DNA from: Dyadobacter sp. Leaf189
Lineage (GTDB): Bacteria; Bacteroidota; Bacteroidia; Cytophagales; Spirosomataceae
Assembly (NCBI RefSeq): GCF_001424405.1
Contig: NZ_LMPS01000004.1
Span: forward strand, 1,112,537 to 1,176,536
DNA: 64,000 nt
Direction of reading: 5' to 3'
Shown: positions 1 to 8,253 of the stretch, one piece after another
Numbering within the stretch: position 1 is the stretch's first letter
How the letters are laid out: each line of letters starts with the position of its first letter
Notes under the pieces: model-generated
Told to the model about the DNA's origin: nothing
The model's database searches: none
What the model saw: the letters and a program-made list of their open reading frames with translations, nothing else
Made by a program: the position numbers and the translations under genes

Positions 1-228
1 GACACCGACATTAAAAAGCTGGTTATTTATAATGACGATGTGAATACTTTTGACTGGGTCATAGATACTTTGATAGAGGTGTGCGGGCATTCGAGCGAGC
101 AGGCTGAACAATGTACGATCATTATACATTATAAGGGAAAATGTTCCGTCAAAGAGGGAGCATTTGAGGAACTCGCCGGCATGCGGAACGAAATTTGCCG
201 GAGAGGTATTTCAGCCGAAATACATTAA
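1..228 (+). CDS. clpS: ATP-dependent Clp protease adaptor ClpS (5' truncated by window edge)
   Basis: The reading frame is open from base 1 and holds the ClpS core: the Y-N-D-D-x-N-T-F substrate-pocket motif (bases 28-51), then W-V-I-D-T-L, and the C-terminal K-G-K and A-E-I-H stretch. ClpS delivers N-degron substrates to the ClpA or ClpC unfoldase in the cytoplasm. A GTG at base 40 lies inside the conserved motif, so it cannot be the start; the true start is upstream of the window. The gene ends 10 bp before recR, so the two are probably co-transcribed. The family assignment is firm. Confidence 0.9.
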   Translation, partial: DTDIKKLVIYNDDVNTFDWVIDTLIEVCGHSSEQAEQCTIIIHYKGKCSVKEGAFEELAGMRNEICRRGISAEIH

Positions 229-238
229 CCTTACGCAC

Positions 239-853
239 ATGAATTATCCCTCGCGACTGATTGAGGATGCAGTAAACGAAATCTCCCGACTTCCCGGAAT
301 TGGTAAAAAGACCGCGCTGCGGCTGGCATTACATTTGCTTAAAAGAGAAGAAGAACAAACCCGGTCTCTCTCGAATGCCCTGCTTGACATGCGTACCAAA
401 ACCACTTATTGCGCCAAATGCCACAATATCGCCGACGACATTTACTGCAACATCTGCGCAAACCAGAAGCGTGATCAAAGCATGATTTGTGTGGTAGTGG
501 ATACGCGGGATGTACTTGCCATTGAATCTACTAATCAATACAAAGGTTTATATCACGTGCTTGGGGGCATCATTTCACCTTTGGAGGGGATTGGCCCTTC
601 CGATCTGCATATCGATTCACTGATCGGGCGCGTTGAGAACCCGGAGGATTTTGCGCAGGTTCAGGAGATTATTCTTGCATTGAGTCCTACCATGGAGGGC
701 GATACTACTGCATTTTATTTACAAAAGCGGCTTAAATCCACAGGAGTAAAAATAAGTACCATTGCCCGCGGAGTACCCATTGGCGGAGACCTGGAATATG
801 CCGATGAAATCACGCTGGGACGCAGTATCATAAGTCGGGTGGCTTATGATTGA
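239..853 (+). CDS. recR: Recombination protein RecR
   Basis: 204 residues, the usual RecR length. RecR works with RecF and RecO to load RecA at gapped DNA. Visible parts are the N-terminal helix-hairpin-helix (ISRLPGIGKKTALRLA), a four-cysteine zinc finger (CAKC...CNIC) and the Toprim segment starting ICVVVDTRD, followed by the G-G-I-I-S-P-L-E-G-I-G-P loop. The frame is open further upstream, but the ATG at 239 gives the canonical MNYPSRLIEDA start just after clpS. Confidence 0.96.
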   Translation: MNYPSRLIEDAVNEISRLPGIGKKTALRLALHLLKREEEQTRSLSNALLDMRTKTTYCAKCHNIADDIYCNICANQKRDQSMICVVVDTRDVLAIESTNQYKGLYHVLGGIISPLEGIGPSDLHIDSLIGRVENPEDFAQVQEIILALSPTMEGDTTAFYLQKRLKSTGVKISTIARGVPIGGDLEYADEITLGRSIISRVAYD

Positions 854-878
854 TTAATAACAATTTCAATGAATAGTT

Positions 879-1589
879 ATGAATAGAACAGATTTTTTGC
901 GGACACTTGCCGGTGGAGCACTTACTGCCGGAGCATTGGCCAATCACACATTTGCCGGAGATTCGGGAATGATACTGGCGGAAACGGCGCCATTCAAACA
1001 AAACCCGCTTCCTTACGACTTTGCCGCTCTGGAACCGAGTATTGATAAAATGACCATGGAAATCCATTACGGAAAGCACCACGCAGCTTACGTGAAAAAT
1101 CTGAACGATGCAGTGAAAGGGACTGAGTTTGAGAAGAAGTCGTTGGAAGAAATCATCAAGTCTGTGGGCAAAGCGCCAGCGGCAATCCGCAACAATGGCG
1201 GCGGTCATTGGAACCATACATTTTTCTGGGAAGTAATGGGCCCGAAAAAAGGTAATGGACCAACAGGTGCAGTTTCAGATGCAATTAATGCGCAATTCGG
1301 CTCTCTGGAAAAGTTTAAAGAAGAGTTCGGCAAAGCAGCTACTACTCGGTTCGGTTCTGGCTGGGCGTGGCTGGTTGCAAAAGGCGGAAAATTGTCAGTT
1401 GGATCTACTCCAAACCAGGATAACCCGCTAATGGATGTATCCGAACTAAAAGGTACACCAATTCTCGGACTGGATGTTTGGGAACACGCTTACTATCTGC
1501 ATTACCAAAACAAAAGACCAGATTACATCAAAGCATTCTGGGATGTTGTGAATTGGGAGAAAGTAGCGGATAATATGAAGAAGGCTTAA
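879..1589 (+). CDS. sod: Superoxide dismutase, Mn/Fe family, with N-terminal export signal
   Basis: 236 residues. Residues 1-27 form a signal-like N-terminus with a small hydrophobic Ala/Gly core, so the enzyme is probably periplasmic or surface-bound. The mature part is a complete Fe/Mn superoxide dismutase. Metal ligands by alignment to known enzymes are His63 (HYGKHH), His113 (GGGHWNH), Asp199 and His203 (DVWEH). The GGG before His110 and Gln180 in NQDNPL point to the Mn-type rather than the Fe-type active site. The signal resembles a Tat signal but has R-T instead of R-R. It stands alone and faces the TPR gene, separated by an inverted repeat. Confidence 0.93.
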   Translation: MNRTDFLRTLAGGALTAGALANHTFAGDSGMILAETAPFKQNPLPYDFAALEPSIDKMTMEIHYGKHHAAYVKNLNDAVKGTEFEKKSLEEIIKSVGKAPAAIRNNGGGHWNHTFFWEVMGPKKGNGPTGAVSDAINAQFGSLEKFKEEFGKAATTRFGSGWAWLVAKGGKLSVGSTPNQDNPLMDVSELKGTPILGLDVWEHAYYLHYQNKRPDYIKAFWDVVNWEKVADNMKKA

Positions 1590-1644
1590 GAAGGAGGAGG
1601 AAGGAAAGGGACGAGGGAGGAAGGAGGTAACGGTAGGCAACACC

Positions 1645-1710
1645 TTGTCACCCTGAGCGGAGTCGAAGGGCATTGCGCACGATGCCCTTCGACTCCGCTC
1701 AGGGTGACAA
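1645..1710. repeat. Perfect 29-bp inverted repeat with 8-bp loop between convergent genes
   Basis: Arms at 1645-1673 and 1682-1710 are exact reverse complements, built round a CCCTGAGCGGAGTCGAAGGG core. The right arm is followed by ACTTTTTT. It lies between sod (+) and the TPR gene (-), so it could end transcription from either side. The length and perfect pairing are greater than in the other terminators here, suggesting a REP-like mobile palindrome. That class is an inference from the structure; copy number in the genome is unknown. Confidence 0.75.
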
Positions 1711-1735
1711 ACTTTTTTCCCTCCTCCCTTACTAT

Positions 1736-3079
1736 CTAATTACAAAACGAAGAAATCACTTTATAAGCCTGCTGATAGCCCAGTTCTCCGGCTTTGCTGA
1801 GATCCAGACAACCATCGTTGATTTCACCCAGGCTGTTTTTCAAAATTCCCCTCAGGTAATATGCTTCCGGATAGTCGGAGCGGAGTTTGATGGAACTTGT
1901 AAAATCCAGTACAGCTCCCATTTGATCGCCGCTGGCAGAGCGGATCATTGCCCGGGAAAAATATGCATTCGAGTAAGTTGGACTAAGCTCTACTGCTGTT
2001 GTAAGATCCTGAATAGCAGCTTTTGTTTCTCCAATTTTCGCTCTTACAACTCCTCTGATATAATAAGCTTCGGCACGCTCATTGGTGAGCGCCGCTATTT
2101 TGACATTCTCCTTCACTTGTTCACGAAGTTCGTCCAGCTTTTCCCGGTTAATCTTCCCGGAATAGACAATCTTTTTAGGATCACCTACATACGTATTTTT
2201 AAGCTCGATTGACTTCGTCAGATCTGCAATTGAGCCGCGGTGATCATTCAGTTTTCCCTTTGAAAAACCCCGACCATAATAAGCTTGAAAATGATCCGGG
2301 TTGAGTTGAATGGTTTTATCAAAATCAATGATAGCGCCTCCGAAATCCTCTAATTTGTTTTTCGCCAAACCCCTGTTTGCATAAAGCTCGCTGTCATTTG
2401 GGCTTAATTCAATGGCCCGCGTAAAATCGGCGCTGGCACCCTGGTAATCCCCGAGTTCCAATTTCGCTAACCCGCGGCCTGCATAAGCGCCCGTTCTTTT
2501 AGGGCTCAATTCGATTACACGTGTAAAATCGGCGAGGCTTCCTGCGTATTCCTGTAAATCCTGCTTGCAATTGCCTCTGGCGTACAATGCAGCCAGCTCA
2601 TCAGGGTTCAATGCGAGCGCGTGGTCGAGATCCGTCAATGCATTCCGGTGATTTTTAAGTTTGGCGTAGCTAACACCGCGGTTGTAGTAGGCTTTGGGCT
2701 CCTCCGGATTTAGCTCGATGGCTTTGGAATAATCCTCGATGGCGGCACGGTAATCTTCCTGTAAACTCTTGCTCACTCCCCTGCTCTGGTAGTACAAAGA
2801 CTCTTTCGGACTGAGTTCAATGGCTTTATCGTAGTCCAGTATCGCGCCGCGGTGGTCTTTCAAATTTGCCTTGGCCAACCCTCTGTTGAAATAGCTTGGC
2901 GCGTGCTCAGGACTCATGGATATCACAGTAGAGTAAGCCTGCAATGCGCCGTTAAAATCGCCCGTGCCGGCTTTTGTGTTTCCTTCTTCAAAGAATTCGG
3001 CGGCTGAACGCTGGGCAAGAATGGGGTAAGACAGGGTAAGCGCAAATAGAAATGCGACGCCAGATACTAAGAATTTCAT
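1736..3079 (-). CDS. Secreted tetratricopeptide-repeat (TPR) protein
   Basis: 447 residues. A signal peptide (MKFLVSGVAFLFALTLSYPILAQ) is followed by about ten 34-residue TPR units with the Y-x-x-R-G-x-x-K pattern and repeated D-F-x-x-A-I-x-L-S-P and D-Y-x-K-A-I-E-L segments. TPRs form protein-binding solenoids; the partner is not shown by sequence or neighbours. The frame stays open to a TTG at 3100, but the ATG at 3079 directly precedes the signal peptide and was chosen. There is a charged non-repeat insert around VGDPKKIVYSGKINREKLDE between two repeats. No close operon partner. Confidence 0.8.
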   Translation of the reverse strand: MKFLVSGVAFLFALTLSYPILAQRSAAEFFEEGNTKAGTGDFNGALQAYSTVISMSPEHAPSYFNRGLAKANLKDHRGAILDYDKAIELSPKESLYYQSRGVSKSLQEDYRAAIEDYSKAIELNPEEPKAYYNRGVSYAKLKNHRNALTDLDHALALNPDELAALYARGNCKQDLQEYAGSLADFTRVIELSPKRTGAYAGRGLAKLELGDYQGASADFTRAIELSPNDSELYANRGLAKNKLEDFGGAIIDFDKTIQLNPDHFQAYYGRGFSKGKLNDHRGSIADLTKSIELKNTYVGDPKKIVYSGKINREKLDELREQVKENVKIAALTNERAEAYYIRGVVRAKIGETKAAIQDLTTAVELSPTYSNAYFSRAMIRSASGDQMGAVLDFTSSIKLRSDYPEAYYLRGILKNSLGEINDGCLDLSKAGELGYQQAYKVISSFCN

Positions 3080-3257
3080 GAATGTAAACCTTTTCCTCAA
3101 ATCAGATATTTTGCAATTATTCTATAAAAGTATTCAAATTCCGTTTTAGCATCAAAAAAAGAAATGCGTCGGATTATTGTAAATCATAGTCCGGGATATT
3201 GGTTACTTTTATGGCGGTACCATTGGTACAACCTACTACTTACCAAACCATTTAGAT

Positions 3258-3803
3258 ATGACAGCAGCGGGAAAGAAAATACTTGTAGCACTATTGTTCA
3301 TCATTGCCGGCACGGCCGTATACTTCGCCTTCTTCAAGTCCGCCGATGCGCCGGTCGCAACTGATCAGGAACCCGTTCAGGAAGCAGGAGAATCATCCTC
3401 GGTATACCTCACTTCTATGACAGACCTGGAAGGAAAGCCTGTGGCGATGGACGAAAACAAGCTGGTTTTCATCAACGTTTGGGCGACCTGGTGCGGACCC
3501 TGCAATATGGAAATGCCAGGTATTCAAAAGCTTTATGATAAATACAAGTCACATAAAGACGTAGCTTTTTACATTATCTCCGACGAAGATGCGGCCACTG
3601 TTAACCCATTTATTGAAAGAAAGGGATATCAGCTGCCTTTTTATCAATATACAGGGGCATATCCCTCCGCACTTGATGGCAATGCGATTCCGCGGACTTA
3701 CATTATTTACAAGGGAAAAATCCTGGCGCAGGAAATAGGCGCCTCTCAATGGGATCGGCCAGAGGTAGTTGACCTGATAGAAAAACAGCTTGCGGAAATC
3801 TGA
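3258..3803 (+). CDS. TlpA-like membrane-anchored thioredoxin-fold protein
   Basis: 181 residues. One N-terminal membrane segment (residues 8-26) anchors a periplasmic thioredoxin fold with the WCGPC active site (Cys79, Cys82) and a cis-Pro loop at AIPRTYII. TlpA/ResA-type proteins reduce disulfides outside the cytoplasmic membrane, often for cytochrome c or copper-site assembly. The adjacent azurin gene, a copper protein, fits such a role but faces the other way, so the link is only suggestive. A long hairpin follows the stop codon. Confidence 0.85.
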   Translation: MTAAGKKILVALLFIIAGTAVYFAFFKSADAPVATDQEPVQEAGESSSVYLTSMTDLEGKPVAMDENKLVFINVWATWCGPCNMEMPGIQKLYDKYKSHKDVAFYIISDEDAATVNPFIERKGYQLPFYQYTGAYPSALDGNAIPRTYIIYKGKILAQEIGASQWDRPEVVDLIEKQLAEI

Positions 3804-3809
3804 AAACCC

Positions 3810-3855
3810 TGTTTAACAAGAAAGGCGCTGGTATCAGCGCCTTTCTTGTTAAACA
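3810..3855. terminator. Bidirectional terminator hairpin between tlpA-like gene and azurin
   Basis: A perfect 21-bp stem (3810-3830 with 3835-3855) closes on a GTAT loop. It sits between two convergent stop codons and lacks a long T tract, but stem strength and position fit shared termination. Confidence 0.8.
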
Positions 3856-3868
3856 TATTATCAATAGT

Positions 3869-4366
3869 TTATTCCACTACGAAAGTACCTTTCATCAGGG
3901 CATAGTGACCTGGGAAGCTGCAAATGTAAGTGTAAGTACCTTTTGCAGGAGCTGTGAATTCGATCGTATCGCTTTCTCCGCCACCTACAAGCTTGGTATG
4001 TGCAATGATGCTCGCCTTTTCAGATGCAGGAATGTATTCTGTTTCTCTGGCAGCCGCAGCTTTCGACCCAAATGTCGCAACGTCAACACCTGGTTTCAAT
4101 AATACCCAGTTGTGACCCATTGCAGCCTTTGCAAGTTTACCAGCGTGAGTAAGGGTAAGCTTTACTTTTTGTCCCGCTTTTACCTTGATCTCTTTCAGGT
4201 CGAACTGCATTGCGTCAGTTCCTTTTATAACGATGGTTTTAACTTGTTTTGCATCGTCCACCACTGTGCCGGCAGAAATCAACTCAGCCTTAACAGGGTT
4301 CATTGTAACTGCTCCAAAAGCCAGAACTGAGGCAAGAAGCATTACGCCATACTTGGTCGTTTTCAT
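3869..4366 (-). CDS. Azurin (periplasmic blue copper protein)
   Basis: 165 residues with a signal peptide ending near VKA-E. The mature cupredoxin keeps the type 1 copper ligands: His85 in MGHNWVL, then Cys149, His154 and Met158 in CSFPGHYALMKG. Azurin carries single electrons in the periplasm, typically between cytochromes or to peroxidases and oxidases. The sequence DAMQFDLKEIKVKAGQKV is characteristic of the family. It is monocistronic by spacing and converges on the TlpA-like gene. Confidence 0.94.
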   Translation of the reverse strand: MKTTKYGVMLLASVLAFGAVTMNPVKAELISAGTVVDDAKQVKTIVIKGTDAMQFDLKEIKVKAGQKVKLTLTHAGKLAKAAMGHNWVLLKPGVDVATFGSKAAAARETEYIPASEKASIIAHTKLVGGGESDTIEFTAPAKGTYTYICSFPGHYALMKGTFVVE

Positions 4367-4471
4367 GTTATGAGTATTAGGTATACTTGTTTAATTAAAT
4401 TTAACCTGTGCAATTTACGACACGGTGTTTTAAAAAAACAATTCATTAACAATTGTTTGAAAACTAATCTG

Positions 4472-5074
4472 TCAGAAGAGGATTTTGTACTGATCGCGCA
4501 CAGCCCGACCTACGCATAGCACTGACAAAACCATCATATAATGGTTAATATCGACAGGGTCCATTGGAATAGGAAGCTTGCCAGACTTGGTAGCTAATGC
4601 AAGGAGCATCATCGAAATAACAACCCAAAGCGCGCTTTTCAGTCTGCTGGCCAGGCCCACACAGGAGATCAGCAGGGTCACTAGAATGCAAAGGGATTTG
4701 ATAATCAATCCCACATATTCTACTCTGAACCAGGTGATACAGTAAAAGAGCAGCAACCCCAGAGCTACCGTTGAAAACAGCAGAAAATTCCCGCCCTTAT
4801 AGCGCATTAGAAGACACCACGATGCCGACACAAGGCATATTGCGCCCAGCGTCATCTCACCGGCAGAAGCAATTTCGCGGACGGGGTTCATCGTTTCCAC
4901 TCCTGCAAAAACGAGCAGGTCCGTCAACGCGACAGCAGCGATACTGAAGAAGAAGATACCCCAAAGCCATTTCGTAACCGCAGGCTGACTATTGAAATAC
5001 CTGAAAAAAATGAACAAACTGGTGCCGCTTAAAACGAGATTAGAAAATATATGGGGATTGCTAAGTAGATCCAT
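4472..5074 (-). CDS. Polytopic membrane protein of unknown function
   Basis: 200 residues with about seven hydrophobic helices. I do not recognise a firm family. The most polar, motif-like part is near the C-terminus (PVDINHYMMVLSVLCVGRAVRDQYK), with an Asn-His pair just before the last helix. The frame opens at a GTG at 5080; the ATG two codons later at 5074 is preferred. It diverges from sucD and faces no close partner. Function cannot be inferred from context. Confidence 0.6.
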   Translation of the reverse strand: MDLLSNPHIFSNLVLSGTSLFIFFRYFNSQPAVTKWLWGIFFFSIAAVALTDLLVFAGVETMNPVREIASAGEMTLGAICLVSASWCLLMRYKGGNFLLFSTVALGLLLFYCITWFRVEYVGLIIKSLCILVTLLISCVGLASRLKSALWVVISMMLLALATKSGKLPIPMDPVDINHYMMVLSVLCVGRAVRDQYKILF

Positions 5075-5123
5075 AAACACCCATCAGATTGTCAAAAAAG
5101 CAATTTACAAATTCTGGTTACAT

Positions 5124-5155
5124 TTTGCTACTTCGTGCTTTTCGTTCTACTTTTA
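5124..5155 (+). promoter_or_regulatory. Probable Bacteroidota-type promoter of sucD
   Basis: TTTG at 5124-5127 and TACTTTTA at 5148-5155, spaced 20 bp, resemble the Bacteroidota -33 TTTG / -7 TAnnTTTG promoter with one mismatch in the -7 box. Start of transcription would fall near 5161, giving a short leader before the sucD ATG at 5178. Confidence 0.45.
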
Positions 5156-5177
5156 CCAAAAAAACTGATTTACCAAC

Positions 5178-6056
5178 ATGAGCGTTTTAGTTAATAAAAA
5201 TTCTAAGATTATAGTTCAGGGATTTACCGGTTCGGAAGGGTCTTTTCACGCCCAGCAGATGATAGAATATGGTACCAATGTCGTAGGTGGTGTTACCCCT
5301 GGTAAAGGCGGACTTTCTCATTTGGAAAGACCTGTATTCAACACTGTTGATCAGGCTGTTCGTTCTACCGGAGCTGACGTGGCTATCATTTTCGTTCCAC
5401 CGGCTTTCGCCGCTGACGCAATCATGGAAGCAGCTGATGCTGGTATCGGCGTAATCGTTTGTATTACCGAGGGTATCCCAACCAAGGATATGATGCAGGC
5501 GAAAGAATATATCAAAAACAAGAACTGCCGCCTGATCGGCCCTAACTGTCCGGGTGTAATCACTGCGGAAGAATGTAAAGTAGGTATCATGCCTGGCTTT
5601 ATCTTCAAAAAAGGCACTGTTGGTCTGGTTTCAAAATCAGGAACTTTGACTTACGAAGCGGTTGACCAGCTGACTCGCGCAGGACTGGGACAAACTACTG
5701 CAATCGGAATCGGCGGTGACCCAATTATCGGAACAACTACCAAAGAAGCAGTAGAACTTTTGATGAATGACCCTGAAACCGAAGCGATCGTTATGATTGG
5801 TGAAATCGGCGGAAGCATGGAAGCAGATGCTGCAAACTATATTAAATCGACTGGTAATAAAAAGCCGGTTGTAGGCTTTATCGCCGGACAAACTGCTCCT
5901 AAAGGCCGCAGAATGGGCCACGCTGGTGCAATCATCGGTGGTGCTGACGATACTGCAGAAGCTAAAATCAGAATCATGAAAGAGTCAGGTATCTTTGTTG
6001 CTGAATCGCCTGCATTGATCGGCGAAACGATGCTGCTTGCTCTTGGAAGAAAATAA
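5178..6056 (+). CDS. sucD: Succinyl-CoA ligase [ADP-forming] subunit alpha
   Basis: 292 residues, full length. SucD with SucC interconverts succinyl-CoA and succinate in the TCA cycle with nucleotide phosphorylation. Visible features are the N-terminal CoA-binding Rossmann region ([14 protein letters not shown]), the RLIGPNCPG loop and the phosphohistidine His248 in MGHAGAI. sucC is not in the window, so subunit genes are unlinked here. A GC-rich hairpin with a T run follows at 6082-6107. Confidence 0.97.
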   Translation: MSVLVNKNSKIIVQGFTGSEGSFHAQQMIEYGTNVVGGVTPGKGGLSHLERPVFNTVDQAVRSTGADVAIIFVPPAFAADAIMEAADAGIGVIVCITEGIPTKDMMQAKEYIKNKNCRLIGPNCPGVITAEECKVGIMPGFIFKKGTVGLVSKSGTLTYEAVDQLTRAGLGQTTAIGIGGDPIIGTTTKEAVELLMNDPETEAIVMIGEIGGSMEADAANYIKSTGNKKPVVGFIAGQTAPKGRRMGHAGAIIGGADDTAEAKIRIMKESGIFVAESPALIGETMLLALGRK

Positions 6057-6081
6057 TCTACATTTAAGCATACTACCTTTA

Positions 6082-6108
6082 AGAGGGCTGGGGAAACCCC
6101 GCCCTTTT
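6082..6108 (+). terminator. Intrinsic terminator after sucD
   Basis: AAGGGC-type stem AGGGC/GCCCT extended by GGGG/CCCC around an AAA loop, followed by TTTT. It ends 7 bp before the next ATG, so it also shapes the leader of the DUF4271 gene. Confidence 0.7.
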
Positions 6109-6114
6109 ATAATT

Positions 6115-7296
6115 ATGAAGTCCGTATTCACACGCACCAGTTGGGCTTTCTTTACGGCATTTATGTTTTTCGCGACCGTTGCATTCAGTGCAGCTAAGGT
6201 CACGCTCCCCGAACGCTATTTCCCTGTTTACAATTACCAGAATGATTGGCTTGTTTATAATGCAGCCTATAAAAACTACGTCCCCTACTCGCAGGGTGTT
6301 GACGAGGATTCCCGTTCTGTAAGTCTATACATTGATCTTGTTAAGAACCGCAGGTATGCATTGCTGCTGACAGCCGAAACGGAGAGCTACCTGTTCATCG
6401 AAGGTGCACTGCAATCCCGGATTGACCCCGGCCAATGGAGGGAGCTCAGCATTGACAGTCTGATTAAAGTTTACAGAAAGGACGAATTGCTGGTCACGAT
6501 CTATGGCGGTCCGGGAACTGAGGACAAAGCGGCGTTATTGTGTCACAGAAAAAACAGCGCTGATGCAGCTACGCTTACCAGTACTCGGCCCAGCTTTATT
6601 AATATTAAACCCATTTCATTTTCACCGTTCGGTAATTTCGCAGTGCTGGCTTTGGTACTGATCCTGATATTGAATGCATGGATTTTCAACCTGAACCCAC
6701 TCTCATTCATCCGGCTGATCAATCCCATTGAGTTTTTCAACGGTGACCCCCGCGAGCAGATTTCGAAAATCAACAAACCTTACAGTAATACAATTATCTT
6801 TTTCGCGATCATCACCGCGATGTGGATGAGCTTTTTACTCCTGTTTTTTGCCAGTAACAGGGTTAATCTGTTTTCGGTAAACAGCATACTATCGGAGAAA
6901 TCAAACACACTCATGATCTTCGCCGACTTTCTGATTATCTCTACGTTGTTTTTTGTACTTACCTACGTCAAATACATTTGCATGTTGCTGGCTGGAAATA
7001 TGCTTAATCTTGACAAGCAGGTTGATGTTTTGTTTATCAAAATAATACAATCCTCTTACATGTTCTACGGGGCGTTCTTTCTTATCATTTTCGGAATGAG
7101 CTTTAACCAGATGAACTGGATCTCGGATATGCGGGCATACATTGTGATACCCTTTCTGTTTTTCTATATAGGCCGTTTCATTGCATTGTACGTGGTCACC
7201 AAGCCGCCTGGCGCGTTGATTAATCTGTATTTATTTTCGTACCTTTGCGTTATTGAAATCATCCCGCTCATCGTTAGTATGAAATTTGCCTTATAA
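6115..7296 (+). CDS. DUF4271-type membrane protein
   Basis: 393 residues. A signal peptide or first helix (residues 7-22) precedes an extracytoplasmic domain of about 150 residues, then a C-terminal block of about six membrane helices of the DUF4271 type found in Bacteroidota. The assignment rests on the overall architecture and on position just upstream of hemD, where DUF4271 genes commonly sit. Biochemical role is unknown. The frame extends back into sucD; the ATG at 6115 lies after the sucD terminator and right before the signal sequence. hemD follows after 42 bp, so the two are probably one operon. Confidence 0.8.
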   Translation: MKSVFTRTSWAFFTAFMFFATVAFSAAKVTLPERYFPVYNYQNDWLVYNAAYKNYVPYSQGVDEDSRSVSLYIDLVKNRRYALLLTAETESYLFIEGALQSRIDPGQWRELSIDSLIKVYRKDELLVTIYGGPGTEDKAALLCHRKNSADAATLTSTRPSFINIKPISFSPFGNFAVLALVLILILNAWIFNLNPLSFIRLINPIEFFNGDPREQISKINKPYSNTIIFFAIITAMWMSFLLLFFASNRVNLFSVNSILSEKSNTLMIFADFLIISTLFFVLTYVKYICMLLAGNMLNLDKQVDVLFIKIIQSSYMFYGAFFLIIFGMSFNQMNWISDMRAYIVIPFLFFYIGRFIALYVVTKPPGALINLYLFSYLCVIEIIPLIVSMKFAL

Positions 7297-7306
7297 TCAG
7301 ACAAAG

Positions 7307-7342
7307 ATGAGTTTGGAACAAACTAATGAGGATTTTACATGA
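7307..7342 (+). other. Possible 11-residue leader ORF overlapping the hemD start
   Basis: An ATG at 7307 opens an 11-codon frame (MSLEQTNEDFT) whose TGA overlaps the hemD ATG as ATGA. It is in a different frame from hemD. It could couple hemD translation to upstream ribosomes or be chance; a run this short has little statistical weight. Confidence 0.25.
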
Positions 7343-8121
7343 GTGATACTATCAATTTTGATCAGGAACGGCTTAAAAAGGTGACCAGCCTGCTAGTAAG
7401 CCAATCCAGACCCGCCGACGAAAATTCACCCTATTACGAATTAGCCCGAAAGTATAATATCAAAGTTGATTTCCGGCCTTTCATTCAAATTGACGGAGTT
7501 TCATACAAAGACTTTCGCAAGCAAAAAGTCAACATTCTGGATCACACAGCGGTTATTTTTACAAGCCGCAACGCCATTGATCATTTTTTCAGGATTTGCA
7601 ACGAGGGACGTATTGAGGTTCCTGCAACGATGAAGTACTTCTGTATTTCGGAACAAACTGCCAATTACCTTCAGAAGTACATTGTAATCCGGAAAAGAAA
7701 GATTTTCACAGGTACAAAAACTGCGTCGGAGCTGATTGAACTGATGCGGAAACATAAGAAAGAGAAGTTTCTTTATCCGTGTTCTGACGTAAGAAAAAGC
7801 GATATTCCGGAATTTGCAGATACAGAAGAGTTCCACTTTCAGGAGGCTACCATGTATCAGACTGTCTCTTCCGACCTTTCTGATCTGGAAGACGTATATT
7901 ATGATATCATTGCATTTTTCAGTCCGTCGGGTATCAAGTCGCTGTTTGACAACTTCCCTGACTTCAAACAAAACTATACCCGCATAGCAGCATTTGGCCC
8001 TACAACCGCGAAAGCGGTGGAAGATGCGGGCCTTGTACTTGACATCCAGGCGCCGTTACCAAATGCGCCTTCAATGACCGGCGCGCTTGACCTTTATATC
8101 AGGCAGGCAAACGGCATATAA
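7339..8121 (+). CDS. hemD: Uroporphyrinogen-III synthase HemD
   Basis: 260 residues. HemD closes hydroxymethylbilane with D-ring inversion to make uroporphyrinogen III, the branch point of heme and corrinoid synthesis. The two-domain layout is visible: ILVSQ-like LLVSQSRP at the N-terminus, AVIFTSRNAIDHFF in the first domain, and DIIAFFSPSGIKSLF and AAFGPTTAKAVEDAG in the second. It is divergent in sequence, as is usual in this family. A terminator follows. Confidence 0.88.
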   Translation: MSDTINFDQERLKKVTSLLVSQSRPADENSPYYELARKYNIKVDFRPFIQIDGVSYKDFRKQKVNILDHTAVIFTSRNAIDHFFRICNEGRIEVPATMKYFCISEQTANYLQKYIVIRKRKIFTGTKTASELIELMRKHKKEKFLYPCSDVRKSDIPEFADTEEFHFQEATMYQTVSSDLSDLEDVYYDIIAFFSPSGIKSLFDNFPDFKQNYTRIAAFGPTTAKAVEDAGLVLDIQAPLPNAPSMTGALDLYIRQANGI

Positions 8122-8135
8122 GCTTAAAATTCAAC

Positions 8136-8168
8136 AAAAAAGCCCTGGAAAATTTCCGGGGCTTTTTT
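8136..8168 (+). terminator. Intrinsic terminator after hemD
   Basis: Stem AGCCCTGGAAA (8141-8151) pairs with TTTCCGGGGCT (8153-8163, one G-U pair), flanked by an A run before and a T run after. Confidence 0.85.
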
Positions 8169-8253
8169 GTGTTTATATCAATTTTTTTAAGCAATATGCG
8201 TTATAAATCAAAACTGAAAACCTTCGGTTGATTCCCTAAACAAACCCAAAAGT

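Noticed and set aside
1673..2212. 179-codon plus-strand frame opposite the TPR gene
   Set aside because: It starts inside the inverted repeat and mirrors TPR coding sequence; no family features.
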